Below are positions 9,284-18,059 of a stretch of DNA of 64,000 nt, piece by piece. The stretch is from Bacteroidaceae bacterium. GTDB taxonomy: Bacteria; Bacteroidota; Bacteroidia; Bacteroidales; Bacteroidaceae. Position 1 is the first letter of the stretch, and every line of letters starts with the position of its first letter. A program made the position numbers and the translations under genes. The stretch spans positions 1 to 64,000 of the forward strand of contig JAFVTT010000028.1 in NCBI GenBank assembly GCA_017503065.1. The letters run 5' to 3'. A model generated the notes under the pieces. That model was not told where the DNA came from. It saw only the letters and a list, made by a program, of their open reading frames with translations, and ran no database searches.

Positions 9284-9723
9284 TTCAACGTGTCACATCG
9301 GCCTCCGTAAGCATCGAAGGAGAGGTGGTGGGCCAGATTGGCAAGGGCATGATGCTCCTGCTGGGCATCTGCCCCGAGGACACCACGGCGGATGCCGACT
9401 GGCTGGTGGGCAAGATAAGCAAACTGCGCATCTTCGACGATGCCAACGGAGTGATGAACCTCAGCCTTATGGACATCGGCGGCGAGGCACTGGTAGTCAG
9501 TCAGTTCACACTGATGGCATCCTACCGCAAGGGCAACCGCCCGTCCTACATACATGCCGCATCGCCCGACGTGGCCATACCGCTCTACGAATACTTTGTC
9601 CGCCAACTGGGCATCGCCCTCGGACGCGACATCCCCACCGGCCGCTTCGGTGCCGACATGCAGGTGGCCCTGACCAACGACGGACCTGTAACCATAACCA
9701 TGGATTCAAAGAACCCCGAATGA
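9271..9723 (+). CDS. dtd: D-aminoacyl-tRNA deacylase
   Basis: This protein of 150 residues carries the Dtd signatures: N-terminal [15 protein letters not shown], the catalytic SQFTLMAS, the KGNRPSY segment and C-terminal GPVTITMDS. The enzyme removes D-amino acids, and also glycine from tRNA-Ala, in the cytoplasm. Length is typical. It overlaps the S41 protease gene at its start and the dehydrogenase gene at its stop (ATGA), so these three genes are translated as a coupled unit. Confidence 0.95.
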   Translation: MRTVIQRVTSASVSIEGEVVGQIGKGMMLLLGICPEDTTADADWLVGKISKLRIFDDANGVMNLSLMDIGGEALVVSQFTLMASYRKGNRPSYIHAASPDVAIPLYEYFVRQLGIALGRDIPTGRFGADMQVALTNDGPVTITMDSKNPE

Positions 9724-10445
9724 AGAAAAGGATTGTCATAATGGGAGCCACCTCCGGCATAGGTCTGGAAGTGGCTCGCCTGTTTCACAGAGAGGGACAC
9801 CCCGTGGCCATAGCGGGACGGCGCCAAGAGAACCTGCAACGTATCTCCTCAGAACTTGGCAACTGCCCGTATGCTCAGATTGACGTCACCGCCCCCAATG
9901 CACCCGCCCTTCTGCAGGAACTCATCGGGCAACTTGGCGGAATGGACATCTATCTGCACGTAAGCGGTATAGGCAAGCAGAACCGCCAGTTGGACACCAC
10001 CATAGAACTTTCCACCGTGGAAACAAACGCCATGGGCTTCACACGCATGATAAACCATGCATGGCACTACTTCCGCACACAGGGAGGCGGACACATTGCC
10101 GCCGTCACCTCCATTGCCGGAACAAAGGGTATGGGTGCCGCACCCTCATACTCCGCCACCAAGCGCTATTGCAACACCTACCTACAGGCCTTGGCACAAC
10201 TGGCCGGCATGCAGGGACTTAAAATACGCTTCACCGACATACGCCCTGGCTTCGTGGACACCGAACTACTGTCCAAGGATTTCCACTATCCGATGCTCAT
10301 GCAGACGGAAAAGGTGGCACATGCCATCGTCAGGGGCATCCTGGCACAAAAGCGTGTCATCACCATCGACTGGCGTTTCCGCATACTGGTCTTCCTTTGG
10401 CGCATGATACCGTCCTGCATCTGGGAAAGGCTGAAGGTCGGGTAG
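9720..10445 (+). CDS. Short-chain dehydrogenase/reductase
   Basis: This protein of 241 residues has an N-terminal NAD(P) fold with GATSGIG, Arg residues in AGRRQ after the second strand (suggesting NADP preference), and the catalytic YSATK with the upstream Ser in AVTSIAG. The C-terminus has a hydrophobic stretch ([16 protein letters not shown]), suggesting membrane association or a lipid-like substrate. Substrate is unknown. The start overlaps the dtd stop as ATGA. Confidence 0.88.
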   Translation: MKKRIVIMGATSGIGLEVARLFHREGHPVAIAGRRQENLQRISSELGNCPYAQIDVTAPNAPALLQELIGQLGGMDIYLHVSGIGKQNRQLDTTIELSTVETNAMGFTRMINHAWHYFRTQGGGHIAAVTSIAGTKGMGAAPSYSATKRYCNTYLQALAQLAGMQGLKIRFTDIRPGFVDTELLSKDFHYPMLMQTEKVAHAIVRGILAQKRVITIDWRFRILVFLWRMIPSCIWERLKVG

Positions 10446-10511
10446 CCCCCATATACCTTATTATATATAGGCACATTATTATTCATCAACCCAACAAATA
10501 AATCTACAATC

Positions 10512-11150
10512 ATGAAAAAGACCTTATTGTTTCTCATGTCCATGTGGGCAATGGTGGCCCAGGCACAAGTGTGGGGCGACATCCAGGTGATGTACGACTA
10601 CGGCCACAACTTCGGAACCCTGACCACAGAAATCGGTCACAATCACAAGAGCGGCAATGGTTATGGCTTCGTGGATTTTGACTTCGGAGACAAGGCCAAC
10701 AACGGCATGTACTGGGAGTATGGCTATAATTTCAACATAAAAAAGGAGTTTTATGCCCATGTGGAATACAACGGAGGAGTTCTTTTCGATTCTGGCATCA
10801 CCTACGCCCACGGTATTTTGTTGGGTGGCGCATACCAGAAGATGATAAAGAAAACATTCCTTCAGGCACAACTCATGTACCGTATGGACGTGGACTACAT
10901 AGACGGCACCACCGGCCACGGTCTTCAGGGTACCGGCGTATGGAACACCTCCTTCTTCAAGGACAAGGTCTACTTCGGCGGTTATGTCGACCTCAACTAC
11001 AAGGGAACTATCGACAAGTTCGAGTTCAGCACGGAGGTGCAACTGCTTTACTGCTTCGACCGCTTTGCCGCCGGTACGGAGGTGGAAATAGAGAACTACT
11101 TTGGAGACGTGAAGGTATCCCCAAAGATGATGCTGAAGGTGAATCTGTGA
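10512..11150 (+). CDS. Outer-membrane beta-barrel protein, DUF5020-like
   Basis: This protein of 212 residues has a signal peptide (MKKTLLFLMSMWAMVAQAQ). Many alternating aromatic/polar strands follow, and the protein ends in MMLKVNL. The family is DUF5020, which resembles the nucleoside-channel Tsx barrel; this is recalled, not searched. It stands alone between the dehydrogenase gene and a hairpin at 11,184, so it is probably monocistronic. The solute it might pass is not known. Confidence 0.75.
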   Translation: MKKTLLFLMSMWAMVAQAQVWGDIQVMYDYGHNFGTLTTEIGHNHKSGNGYGFVDFDFGDKANNGMYWEYGYNFNIKKEFYAHVEYNGGVLFDSGITYAHGILLGGAYQKMIKKTFLQAQLMYRMDVDYIDGTTGHGLQGTGVWNTSFFKDKVYFGGYVDLNYKGTIDKFEFSTEVQLLYCFDRFAAGTEVEIENYFGDVKVSPKMMLKVNL

Positions 11151-11183
11151 TAACCGGGAAAAGCATTGTTTTACTCTCCCCTA

Positions 11184-11222
11184 CAACAAGGGCTTGTTCT
11201 CATTGAGAACGGGCCCTTGTTG
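11184..11222 (+). terminator. Probable terminator hairpin after the outer-membrane protein gene
   Basis: CAACAAGGG (11184-11192) pairs with CCCTTGTTG (11214-11222), and an inner TTCTC/GAGAA stem extends it. There is no strong T run, so it is a weaker call. Confidence 0.55.
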
Positions 11223-11405
11223 TCATTGAGGATACCCCACGTTGTCAGGGATGACAAATATCGGTCATCGGGGAGGTGTTTTGAATACCTGCGGGAGAAT
11301 ACATAAAAACTCCCCTATCATTGTCACCTTTTGCATGGATAAATCGTTATATTTGTGAGCATGTTCAAGAAAAAGATTCATTAACAAACAATAAAATCAA
11401 ACATT

Positions 11406-11858
11406 ATGGAAGACGTATTGAGAGAAGTTCTGCTGCCGATAAGCATTACGGTCGTCCTGCCCATCGTGATAGTATGGCTGAACATCAAGAGCAAGAAACA
11501 CGAATCTGACAACAGGACAGGAGTGCTGCTGGCGGCAATAGAGAAGAATTCCGACGTGGACATAGAGGAACTGATGCGGAAAATGAACATGCAGGACAAG
11601 TCGCATACCACACTGAAGGAGAGGCTGCTGAAGAAACTTCTGTGGGGAAGTATAGTCACAGCCGTTGGTACAGGTCTGCTGGGTTACGCCCTGTATATGG
11701 ATTTCCTGGGAGGCATGCAAACCACCACATTACAAGAATGGTACCTGTTTGGCGGCGTGACACTGCTCATCGGACTGGCCATCCTGCTTGTCTTCTTCAT
11801 CAGCAAGAGGATGCTGGCAAAGGAACTGGAGATGGAAAGCGAGAAGCAGCGTGACTGA
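11406..11858 (+). CDS. Small membrane protein, DUF6249-like
   Basis: This protein of 150 residues has an N-terminal transmembrane segment (residues 8-25) and two near the C-terminus (about residues 78-100 and 115-135). A charged cytoplasmic loop lies between them, with DVDIEELMRKMNMQ. It resembles the DUF6249 proteins found beside ECF sigma genes in Bacteroidales, by recollection. The next gene, an ECF sigma factor, starts nine bases after its stop, so it may sense or modulate the sigma factor. Confidence 0.68.
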   Translation: MEDVLREVLLPISITVVLPIVIVWLNIKSKKHESDNRTGVLLAAIEKNSDVDIEELMRKMNMQDKSHTTLKERLLKKLLWGSIVTAVGTGLLGYALYMDFLGGMQTTTLQEWYLFGGVTLLIGLAILLVFFISKRMLAKELEMESEKQRD

Positions 11859-11867
11859 CGGTGAAAC

Positions 11868-12347
11868 ATGAACAGAGAGGAGTTCATAGCACACATCAGA
11901 GGCGAGCAGGAACAACTGAGGCGTTTCCTGCTTGCCCTCTGCCTTGGCAACCGCGACGAGGCCGACGACATAGCGCAGGAAAGCCTTGTCAAGGCCTACC
12001 TTTCCTCCAGCGGCTATCAGGACAAGGGGAAGTTCACCTCGTGGCTCTACAGGATTGCCCACCACACTTTCCTTGACCACATGAAGAACCGCAAAAGCCT
12101 GCAACCGCTGGACACGGCATACGACATGGCGGACTCTTCCATGCCTGCCGACCGTTCTTTCCGATACCAGGAACTATATGCCGCACTGGACACCTTGCCG
12201 CCCAAGGAGCGCTCCTCCATACTGCTCTTCTACATAAAGGGCTACTCGGTGAAGGAAATCTGCCAGATAACGGACAGCAGCGAGGATGCCGTAAAGAAGC
12301 AACTTTCACGTGGACGCGAACATCTAAAAACGAAACTGAAACGATGA
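11868..12347 (+). CDS. ECF-type RNA polymerase sigma factor
   Basis: This protein of 159 residues has a sigma-70 region 2 (GNRDEADDIAQESLVKAYL, then FTSWLYRIAHHTFLDHMK) and a region 4 helix-turn-helix (LPPKERSSILLFYIKGYS, then EDAVKKQLSRGREHLK). It would direct transcription of a small stress regulon. It is flanked by two small membrane proteins with tight spacing: nine bases before, and an ATGA overlap after. The downstream gene is the likely anti-sigma factor. Confidence 0.93.
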   Translation: MNREEFIAHIRGEQEQLRRFLLALCLGNRDEADDIAQESLVKAYLSSSGYQDKGKFTSWLYRIAHHTFLDHMKNRKSLQPLDTAYDMADSSMPADRSFRYQELYAALDTLPPKERSSILLFYIKGYSVKEICQITDSSEDAVKKQLSRGREHLKTKLKR

Positions 12348-12763
12348 CAGACAAGGACAAGACTTTAGAACAGATATTCGGCGACTTCACCCCCGATCTG
12401 GGCAATGGAGATGCCTTCATGGCACGCCTGGACAGGAAACTGGATGCCGTGGAGTTCATCAAGGCAAGGCAGGAGAAGCAACTCCGCCAGTACCGCTATG
12501 CCGTGATGGCCGCCTTTGTGCTTGGAGTGGCGGTGAGCGGAGTGATGTTTGCCATCATCCTTAGCGAACCGGCCGACCTGCCTACATTCTCATTCGGCAT
12601 AGAGTCCCTGCCCTTCCTGCTTCTGGAGGAGAACAGCCGCATGCTCTCCCTGACGGGCCTTGCCATGCTGATGAGTGCCGGCATCATCGTCATAGTGAAC
12701 ATGTGGCAGGAACTGGCAAGCATGAAGGATATGCATGTAGGAGAAGCAGAAGCTTCAACTTAA
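12344..12763 (+). CDS. Probable anti-sigma membrane protein
   Basis: This protein of 139 residues has a cytoplasmic N-terminal part (about residues 1-48, including FMARLDRKLDAVEF). A first transmembrane segment (about residues 50-72) and a second (about residues 100-120) follow. The layout, translational overlap with the sigma gene (ATGA) and size suit an anti-sigma factor, although no zinc-binding HxxxCxxC motif is present. This role is inference from position and topology. Confidence 0.62.
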   Translation: MTDKDKTLEQIFGDFTPDLGNGDAFMARLDRKLDAVEFIKARQEKQLRQYRYAVMAAFVLGVAVSGVMFAIILSEPADLPTFSFGIESLPFLLLEENSRMLSLTGLAMLMSAGIIVIVNMWQELASMKDMHVGEAEAST

Positions 12764-12840
12764 CCCCAAATCGGTCAATAGACAGTTATGTGCTAACAGA
12801 GTCTATCATTATCGTAACGCTAATGACCGATTTGGGTTAA
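12761..12840. terminator. Large hairpin between convergent genes
   Basis: ACCCCAAATCGGTCAATA (12763-12780) is the near-perfect reverse complement of TAATGACCGATTTGGGTT (12821-12838), with 40 bases between that hold weaker inner pairing. It covers the stop of the anti-sigma-like gene and ends 12 bases short of the stop of the SMR gene from the other side, so it can end both transcripts. A decayed miniature element is the alternative. Confidence 0.6.
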
Positions 12841-12851
12841 TTGGTAGTGCA

Positions 12852-13175
12852 TCAATGTACCACCTTCAGGCCTACCACCGAGGCAATGAGGGTGAAGATG
12901 AAAATCATGCGCCATAGGGTGACCGGTTCCTTGAATACCAGTATGCCTATGAGCACAGTGCCTACTGCCCCGATGCCTGTCCAGATGGGGTAGGCCGTGC
13001 CTATGGGAATGGCCTTGATGGCTTTGGCCAGAAACACCATGCTGAGAATGTAGAACAACACAAAGGCAGCATACCATAGCATCTGCGCTTTGCCTGCGGC
13101 AATGTTCGCCTTGCCCAGGCAGAAGGTGAAACTACATTCGAAAATGCCTGCCAGAATCAGGATAATCCAGTGCAT
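12852..13175 (-). CDS. Small multidrug resistance (SMR) family exporter, SugE/Gdx-like
   Basis: This protein of 107 residues has four transmembrane helices. The membrane-embedded Glu is E13 in GIFECSF, the position of the essential Glu in SMR exporters. GTAYPIWTGIGAVG in helix 3 resembles the SugE/Gdx subgroup, which includes guanidinium exporters, more than EmrE. It would exchange protons for guanidinium or a quaternary ammonium cation. On the coding strand seven C end two bases before the ATG. No guanidine riboswitch is seen upstream: a small gene of the zeta-like pair lies 15 bases away. Confidence 0.88.
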   Translation of the reverse strand: MHWIILILAGIFECSFTFCLGKANIAAGKAQMLWYAAFVLFYILSMVFLAKAIKAIPIGTAYPIWTGIGAVGTVLIGILVFKEPVTLWRMIFIFTLIASVVGLKVVH

Positions 13176-13190
13176 TGGGGGGGCGCGGTA

Positions 13191-13436
13191 CTAAAATACT
13201 ATGGTATTGGGGTTTACCTCCACAACTTCTCCGTGTGGACAAGCAATCAGCGTGAAACCTTCCTTCTTGGCTCTGCTGACAAGACGTTGCTGGGCCAGGA
13301 TGATGCCGCTTTCTATTGTCATGCGCAGGCGTCGGATTTCATCCTCGTTGGGATATCCTTCAAATGCCATGCGTGCCTTTTCGCGCTCCGTGGGGGACAC
13401 GAGTTCGCGAATTTCCTGTATAATATTCTTATTCAT
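13191..13436 (-). CDS. Small protein paired with the zeta-like kinase
   Basis: This protein of 81 residues is charged and likely helical in its first half (EIRELVSPTEREKARMAFEG). The rest is GIILAQQRLVSRAKKEGF and ACPHGEVVEVNPN. No known domain was recognised. ATG 13436 is chosen because it overlaps the stop of the upstream kinase gene by eight bases, which suggests coupled translation. A longer reading from 13478 lies inside that gene. By size and coupling it could be an antitoxin-like partner, but this is inference. Confidence 0.65.
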   Translation of the reverse strand: MNKNIIQEIRELVSPTEREKARMAFEGYPNEDEIRRLRMTIESGIILAQQRLVSRAKKEGFTLIACPHGEVVEVNPNTIVF

Positions 13437-14046
13437 CTGTCTTCTCCTTTTTGTCCTCTGCGTCTGCGGGCGCACCATACATTTTCTTCATTTCCTCAAA
13501 TCGTAGGGCTTCGGTAACTTCCAGACGTTCGCCCTTGCGCCATCCGCTGGCTATGCGCTGGGTGGGGCATGTGTTGTTGTCGTAGAGCGACCAGAAGTCC
13601 ACCACGGGCATATAGAGTTGGAAGAAGTTCTTCAGACCGGCTTCGTATCTGCGGTAGATGACGTCCAGAGGTATGTTGTGTCCTCCCTGGCTCACGCGTC
13701 GTGCCACACGCTTTACAGCCTGATCGGGTGTGGGCAGGGAGAAGAAGAGCAGGGTAACGAAGTATCCTACGCTTTGTGCTTTCTTGATGAGTTTGATGTA
13801 GGAGCGTGTGGCCAAAGTGGTCTCGAAGGCGAAGTCCTGTCCGTCCTTCATCAGTTGCAGCACGCGCTCGATCATGAGTCGTCCGGCCTGTATGGCGGCG
13901 CCTTCGGGGTTGAAGGGTGAAAGGCCGCGTGCTATTTCGTCGGCATTGACAAACTCGCGGCATCCCAGCATTTCAGGCAGGACGGTGTAACTGGCCGTGG
14001 TTTTGCCGGCTCCGTTGCAACCTGCAATGATATAAAGGTTTTTCAT
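13429..14046 (-). CDS. Zeta-toxin-like P-loop kinase (COG4185 type)
   Basis: This protein of 205 residues has Walker A GCNGAGKTT at residues 9-17, then FVNADEIARGLSPFNPE and FAFETTLATRSYIKLI, the combination seen in zeta-type kinases and COG4185 ATPases. The true zeta toxin phosphorylates UDP-N-acetylglucosamine; whether this one does is not known. The C-terminus is highly charged (ADAEDKKEKTDE). It is the first gene of a coupled pair with the 81-residue protein, downstream of trmD by 20 bases. Confidence 0.8.
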   Translation of the reverse strand: MKNLYIIAGCNGAGKTTASYTVLPEMLGCREFVNADEIARGLSPFNPEGAAIQAGRLMIERVLQLMKDGQDFAFETTLATRSYIKLIKKAQSVGYFVTLLFFSLPTPDQAVKRVARRVSQGGHNIPLDVIYRRYEAGLKNFFQLYMPVVDFWSLYDNNTCPTQRIASGWRKGERLEVTEALRFEEMKKMYGAPADAEDKKEKTDE

Positions 14047-14066
14047 AGGTTGAGGTGGTATATAGG

Positions 14067-14777
14067 TTATTTCTTGTTACGTTTCTTGTTTGTGGCCGTT
14101 ATTCCCAACAGGTCGGGACGGCGTGCTTTGGTTCGCTTGAGGGATTGTTCCAGTTCCCATTCCTTTATTTTTGCTTCGTGTCCGGATAGGAGAATGTCGG
14201 GCACAGCCCCCCAGTCCTTGTACTCTCGCGGCCGCGTGTAGACGGGTGCTTCCAGCAGGTTGTCCTGAAACGAGTCGGACAGGGCCGACTGCTCGTCGCC
14301 TATGACTCCGGGGATTATGCGCACTATGGCATCGGTCATTACGGCTGCCGCCAGTTCTCCGCCCGTCAGCACATAGTCGCCGATGGACACCTCGCGGGTG
14401 ATGAGCCGCTCGCGGATGCGATAGTCAATGCCCTTGTAGTGTCCGCACAGGATGATGATGTTCTCCTTCAGGGAGAGTTCGTTGGCCATGGGTTGGTCAA
14501 ACTGTTCTCCGTCGGGTGCCGTGAAGATTATTTCGTCGTAGTGGCGCTCGCTCATCAGTTTGGAGATGCACAGGTCCACGGGTTCGCACTGGATGACCAT
14601 ACCGGCCGAACCGCCGAAAGGGTAGTCGTCCACACGGCGCCAGCGGTTGGTGGAGTAGTCGCGCAGATTGTGGACATGGATTTCCACCAGTCTTTTCTTC
14701 TGGCCACGTCCAACGATGCTTTCCTCGGTGAAGGGAAGCACCAGTTCGGGGCATACGGTAATGATGTCTATTCTCAT
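14067..14777 (-). CDS. trmD: tRNA (guanine-37-N1)-methyltransferase TrmD
   Basis: This protein of 236 residues starts [13 protein letters not shown] and contains the trefoil-knot SAM site with [12 protein letters not shown] and [11 protein letters not shown]. It methylates G37 next to the anticodon to prevent frameshifts. ATG 14777 is chosen over the ORF-extended start because the conserved fold begins there and the promoter box TAACTTTG (complement of 14787-14794) lies only ten bases upstream. That implies a leader of only a few bases. Confidence 0.95.
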   Translation of the reverse strand: MRIDIITVCPELVLPFTEESIVGRGQKKRLVEIHVHNLRDYSTNRWRRVDDYPFGGSAGMVIQCEPVDLCISKLMSERHYDEIIFTAPDGEQFDQPMANELSLKENIIILCGHYKGIDYRIRERLITREVSIGDYVLTGGELAAAVMTDAIVRIIPGVIGDEQSALSDSFQDNLLEAPVYTRPREYKDWGAVPDILLSGHEAKIKEWELEQSLKRTKARRPDLLGITATNKKRNKK

Positions 14778-14786
14778 AGTTGAGGG

Positions 14787-14957
14787 CAAAGTTACGAATA
14801 AGCGAGCGAAATACAAAATAAAGTCCCTTTAATTTTGAATTTCCGAGTGAAAGTAACTAAGAGCAATGCTCAAAGTTACGAATAAGCGAGCGAAGTACAA
14901 AATAAAGTTTGTTTTATTTTGGATTTACCGGGCGAAAGTAACTTAGAAACGCAGTTT
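14787..14957 (-). repeat. Tandem promoter-carrying repeat upstream of trmD
   Basis: Two copies of an 84-87-base unit (14787-14870 and 14871-14957) each start, on the plus strand, with CAAAGTTACGAATAAGCGAG, and a third partial copy begins at 14958. On the minus strand each unit ends in CTTATTCGTAACTTTG, which contains the -7 box TAACTTTG. The same unit lies upstream of yidC (56849-56914). Confidence 0.8.
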
Positions 14958-15049
14958 CAAAGTGACGCATTTATAGGGATAAAAGTAAGAAAAAGCCCTT
15001 TCTAATGACGGAAAACGGGACTTTTGCCTTGTTTCGTGCTTTTTTTTGC

Positions 15050-15057
15050 TACCTTTG
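15050..15057 (+). promoter_or_regulatory. Bacteroidetes -7 box, TACCTTTG
   Basis: TACCTTTG ends only four bases before the ATG at 15062. If the start site is about six bases after the box, the mRNA has almost no leader. Confidence 0.6.
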
Positions 15058-15061
15058 CATT

Positions 15062-16231
15062 ATGCAGAAGAGTAGGATTGCCATAGTTGGAGCCGGTGCG
15101 GCGGGATGTTTTGCCGCGCAAAGGATACAGGAATTGTGTCCCGATGTGGCGGTGGTGCTTTTTGAGGCCCAGGACCGCCCGCTGAAGAAGGTTGCCATAA
15201 CTGGCGGTGGCCGTTGCAACCTTACCAACTCGTTCCAGCAGGTAACAGACTTGCGCGAGGTGTACCCCAGAGGCCATCAGTTGATGAAGCGCCTCATGCA
15301 CTCGTGGAACCAGTGGGACACCATGTCGTGGTTTGAGGAGAGGGGCGTGCGCCTCGTCACCCAGGAGGACGAGTGTGTCTTCCCCCAAAGCCAAAGGGCC
15401 ATGGAGATTGTTGGAGTGCTGCGCCATGGGCTCGACATCCGTTGCGGGCACAGGGTAGGGTTGGACGACCTGCAGGGCTATGATGCCATAGTGGTCACCA
15501 CGGGAGGTTCACGCAATTTCTCGTGGCTGGAGTCCACTGGTGTCGAGATTGTGCCCCCTGTCCCCTCGCTCTTCCCCCTGCGTCTGGAACCCAGCGGACT
15601 GGAGCAGTTGAGCGGAGCCTTGGTGGAGGACAGCGTGGCCGCTATTGCCGGTACAAAGTTGCGTGCCCAGGGCATAACCCTCATCACGCACAACGGCGTT
15701 TCGGGCCCGTGCATCCTTCGTCTTTCCTCCTATGCCGCGCGTCATCTGTCGGAACAATCCTATCAGGCACCCCTGGTGATGAACTGGTTGGGCGATACCA
15801 CCGAGGCCGAGGCTCAGGACCTTCTGCACACCATGGCCAGGGAGAACGTGCAGAAACTTGTATGCAACACGCATCCCGGGCAACTTACATCCCGCCATTG
15901 GGAGTTTCTTGTATCCCGTGCAGGGATAGGGCGGGAAGTCAGATGGAGTGGGGTGGGGCGCAAGCAGATGAACCGCCTGGCCAGTGTGCTCACTTCCGAC
16001 AGGTATCAGATTACTGGCCGTGTGCCCCACAAGGAGGAGTTCGTTACGGCCGGAGGAGTAAGTCTGCGCAGTGTCGACTCCAACACCCTGGAGTGCAAAA
16101 GCCGGCCGGGACTGTACTTTGCCGGCGAGGTGCTGGATGTGGACGGCGTTACAGGCGGTTTCAACCTTCAGGCGGCATGGACAATGGCAGACGCCGTGGC
16201 GCGTGCCGTGGCAGATCGTTTCAACGGATAA
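15062..16231 (+). CDS. FAD-dependent oxidoreductase, HI0933/BaiN family
   Basis: This protein of 389 residues has the N-terminal FAD motif VGAGAAGCFAA (about residues 9-19), KKVAITGGGRCNLTN (residues about 43-57) and the C-terminal family hallmark GEVLDVDGVTGGFNLQ. These are cytoplasmic flavoproteins of mostly unknown substrate; BaiN relatives reduce bile acid intermediates, which is not evidence for that role here. ATG 15062 is kept because the FAD motif begins directly after it. The RNA methyltransferase gene starts 11 bases after the stop. Confidence 0.9.
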   Translation: MQKSRIAIVGAGAAGCFAAQRIQELCPDVAVVLFEAQDRPLKKVAITGGGRCNLTNSFQQVTDLREVYPRGHQLMKRLMHSWNQWDTMSWFEERGVRLVTQEDECVFPQSQRAMEIVGVLRHGLDIRCGHRVGLDDLQGYDAIVVTTGGSRNFSWLESTGVEIVPPVPSLFPLRLEPSGLEQLSGALVEDSVAAIAGTKLRAQGITLITHNGVSGPCILRLSSYAARHLSEQSYQAPLVMNWLGDTTEAEAQDLLHTMARENVQKLVCNTHPGQLTSRHWEFLVSRAGIGREVRWSGVGRKQMNRLASVLTSDRYQITGRVPHKEEFVTAGGVSLRSVDSNTLECKSRPGLYFAGEVLDVDGVTGGFNLQAAWTMADAVARAVADRFNG

Positions 16232-16242
16232 AACAACTTGCT

Positions 16243-17046
16243 ATGATAACAAGGATAACAGATATGGATGACCCAAGGGTGCAGGTGTTCAGCCGCCTCA
16301 CAGAGGCACAGTTGCGCAACCGCCTCGACCCTTCGCGTGGAGTGTTCATTGCCGAAAGTCCCAAGGTGATACGTGTGGCACTGGATGCGGGCTACATGCC
16401 TTTGTCGTTGCTATGCGAAGAAAGGCACATCCATGGCGATGCCAGTGACATCGTGGCACGCTTGCAGGAACAGGGGGCGGAGATATATACCGGCAGCCGT
16501 GAACTTCTGGCAAGCCTGACCGGCTACACCCTTACCCGAGGTGTCCTGTGTGCCATGCGCCGCCCTGCGGAATCTCCGCTGGAACAGGTGCTTGACAAGG
16601 TGCATCGTGTGGTTGTTATAGACGGTGTGGTGGATGCCACCAACATAGGTGCCATCTTCCGTAGCGCTGCGGCCCTGGGCATGGATGCCGTGCTGGTGAC
16701 GCGTTCCAGTTGCGATCCCTGGAACCGGCGTGCCATACGTGTGTCCATGGGCAGTGTGTTCCTTGTACCCTGGACATGGCTGGAGGACTACTCGCAACTG
16801 CGCGAACTGGGTTTTGCCACCTGTGCCATGGCCCTGGAGGACAGAAGTATAGGCATAGACGACCCCATCCTGCATGCCCAGGACCGGCTGGCCATCATCA
16901 TGGGTACGGAGGGCGAAGGTCTGCCCGACGAGACCATAAAGGCCGCCGACTATGTGGTAAAGATTCCCATGGCCCACGGTGTGGATTCGCTGAATGTGGC
17001 GGCCGCAGCAAGCGTGGCGTTCTGGGAACTGAGAAAGAGAGGGTGA
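16243..17046 (+). CDS. TrmH/SpoU family RNA 2'-O-methyltransferase
   Basis: This protein of 267 residues has an N-terminal substrate-binding domain (GVFIAESPKVIRVAL, residues about 32-46) and the SPOUT knot motifs NIGAIFRSAAALGMDAVLV, IIMGTEGEGLPDE and IPMAHGVDSLNVAAA. It methylates a ribose in rRNA or tRNA; the site cannot be told from sequence. It follows the flavoprotein gene closely, so the two are probably cotranscribed. Confidence 0.92.
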   Translation: MITRITDMDDPRVQVFSRLTEAQLRNRLDPSRGVFIAESPKVIRVALDAGYMPLSLLCEERHIHGDASDIVARLQEQGAEIYTGSRELLASLTGYTLTRGVLCAMRRPAESPLEQVLDKVHRVVVIDGVVDATNIGAIFRSAAALGMDAVLVTRSSCDPWNRRAIRVSMGSVFLVPWTWLEDYSQLRELGFATCAMALEDRSIGIDDPILHAQDRLAIIMGTEGEGLPDETIKAADYVVKIPMAHGVDSLNVAAAASVAFWELRKRG

Positions 17047-17050
17047 ACGT

Positions 17051-17118
17051 TGAGTACTCTGAGTACTCTGATTACTCTGAATACTCCGAGTACTCTGAAT
17101 AACTCCGATTACTCCGAA
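17051..17118. repeat. Nine-base tandem array II
   Basis: Seven or eight degenerate copies of GTACTCTGA/ATTACTCTGA-type nine-base units lie between the RNA methyltransferase stop and the HAD start, ending about 12 bases before the ATG. It resembles array I at 7015 in unit length, core (TACTC) and position. Confidence 0.8.
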
Positions 17119-17129
17119 AACCTTTAATT

Positions 17130-18059
17130 ATGAAGAACAGTTTTCTGTTTTCACCTTTCACTTTTCCGTTTTTACTGGCCCTTGATGTGGACGGCACCCT
17201 TGCCAGGCCTGACGGAACAATATCCCGGCGCACGGTGAATGTCGTTAAAGCACTCCAACGCTCGGGGGCAGTACTGTGCATAGCCTCGGGGCGCCCTCCC
17301 TTGGGCATACGTCCTGTGGCAGAACTCTTGGGCATGGACGAGTTCGGGGGATATATAATAGGTTATAATGGCGGTGTGCTGATGGATTACTCTACCGGCA
17401 AGGTGCTGTATACTGCCAGTTTGCCAGACGAAGCACTGCCTGTGGTGGTGGAGTGCGGTCGTCGTCCCGGTCATACCATGCTTACCTATGTTGGCGACGA
17501 AATATGTACCGAGAACGCTTCCGACCCTTTTGTGCAGGTGTCGCACCGGCGCAATGGCATGCCGGTTCGCGAGGTTACGGACTTCATGGATCTGCCACGT
17601 CCGTTGCCCAAGTGCATCATCACAGGCGACCCATGCGAAATGCCATCTTTGCAACGCGAGGTTTCTGCCCGTCTCTATGGCATTGCCGATGCCTATCTCA
17701 CCGAGGCCTATTTTCTGGAAGTCGTGCGCCGTGGCATAGACAAGGCAGATGCTCTTTCGCGCCTGCTTGACCATCTTGGATTTACTCACCACAATCTCAT
17801 TGCTGCCGGCGACGGTCACAACGATATGGGCATGATACGCCTTGCCTCCCTTGGCATAGCAATGGCCAATGCCCATCCCGATGTCCGTCAGGTGGCCGAT
17901 GTTGTCGCTCCACCAGCAGCAGAGGATGGTCTTGCACAGGTGTTGGAGGGAAAGACCCACCCCCAACCCTCCCTGAATGACGGACCCCCTCAATCCCCCT
18001 GCAGGGGGACGAGCGAAGCGGAGGGGGTGGATTTTAACGAACGGAAAGGTGAAAAGTGA
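17130..18059 (+). CDS. HAD superfamily phosphatase (Cof type)
   Basis: This protein of 309 residues has HAD motif I DVDGTLARPDG (Asp nucleophile about residue 19), a cap domain, and motif IV GDGHNDMGMI. It would dephosphorylate a small phosphate ester. The first residues (SFLFSPFTFPF) are encoded by a repeat at 17147-17172. The last about 35 residues (after AQVLEG) are encoded by intergenic-type repeat DNA, including one arm of a 26-base perfect inverted repeat. The family core therefore probably ends near residue 274. A truncated paralog lies at 63,151. Confidence 0.85.
   Translation: MKNSFLFSPFTFPFLLALDVDGTLARPDGTISRRTVNVVKALQRSGAVLCIASGRPPLGIRPVAELLGMDEFGGYIIGYNGGVLMDYSTGKVLYTASLPDEALPVVVECGRRPGHTMLTYVGDEICTENASDPFVQVSHRRNGMPVREVTDFMDLPRPLPKCIITGDPCEMPSLQREVSARLYGIADAYLTEAYFLEVVRRGIDKADALSRLLDHLGFTHHNLIAAGDGHNDMGMIRLASLGIAMANAHPDVRQVADVVAPPAAEDGLAQVLEGKTHPQPSLNDGPPQSPCRGTSEAEGVDFNERKGEK

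Noticed and set aside
13176..13195. Guanidine riboswitch before the SMR exporter
   Set aside because: Only 15 bases separate the exporter from the upstream gene; there is no room for, or sign of, the fold.
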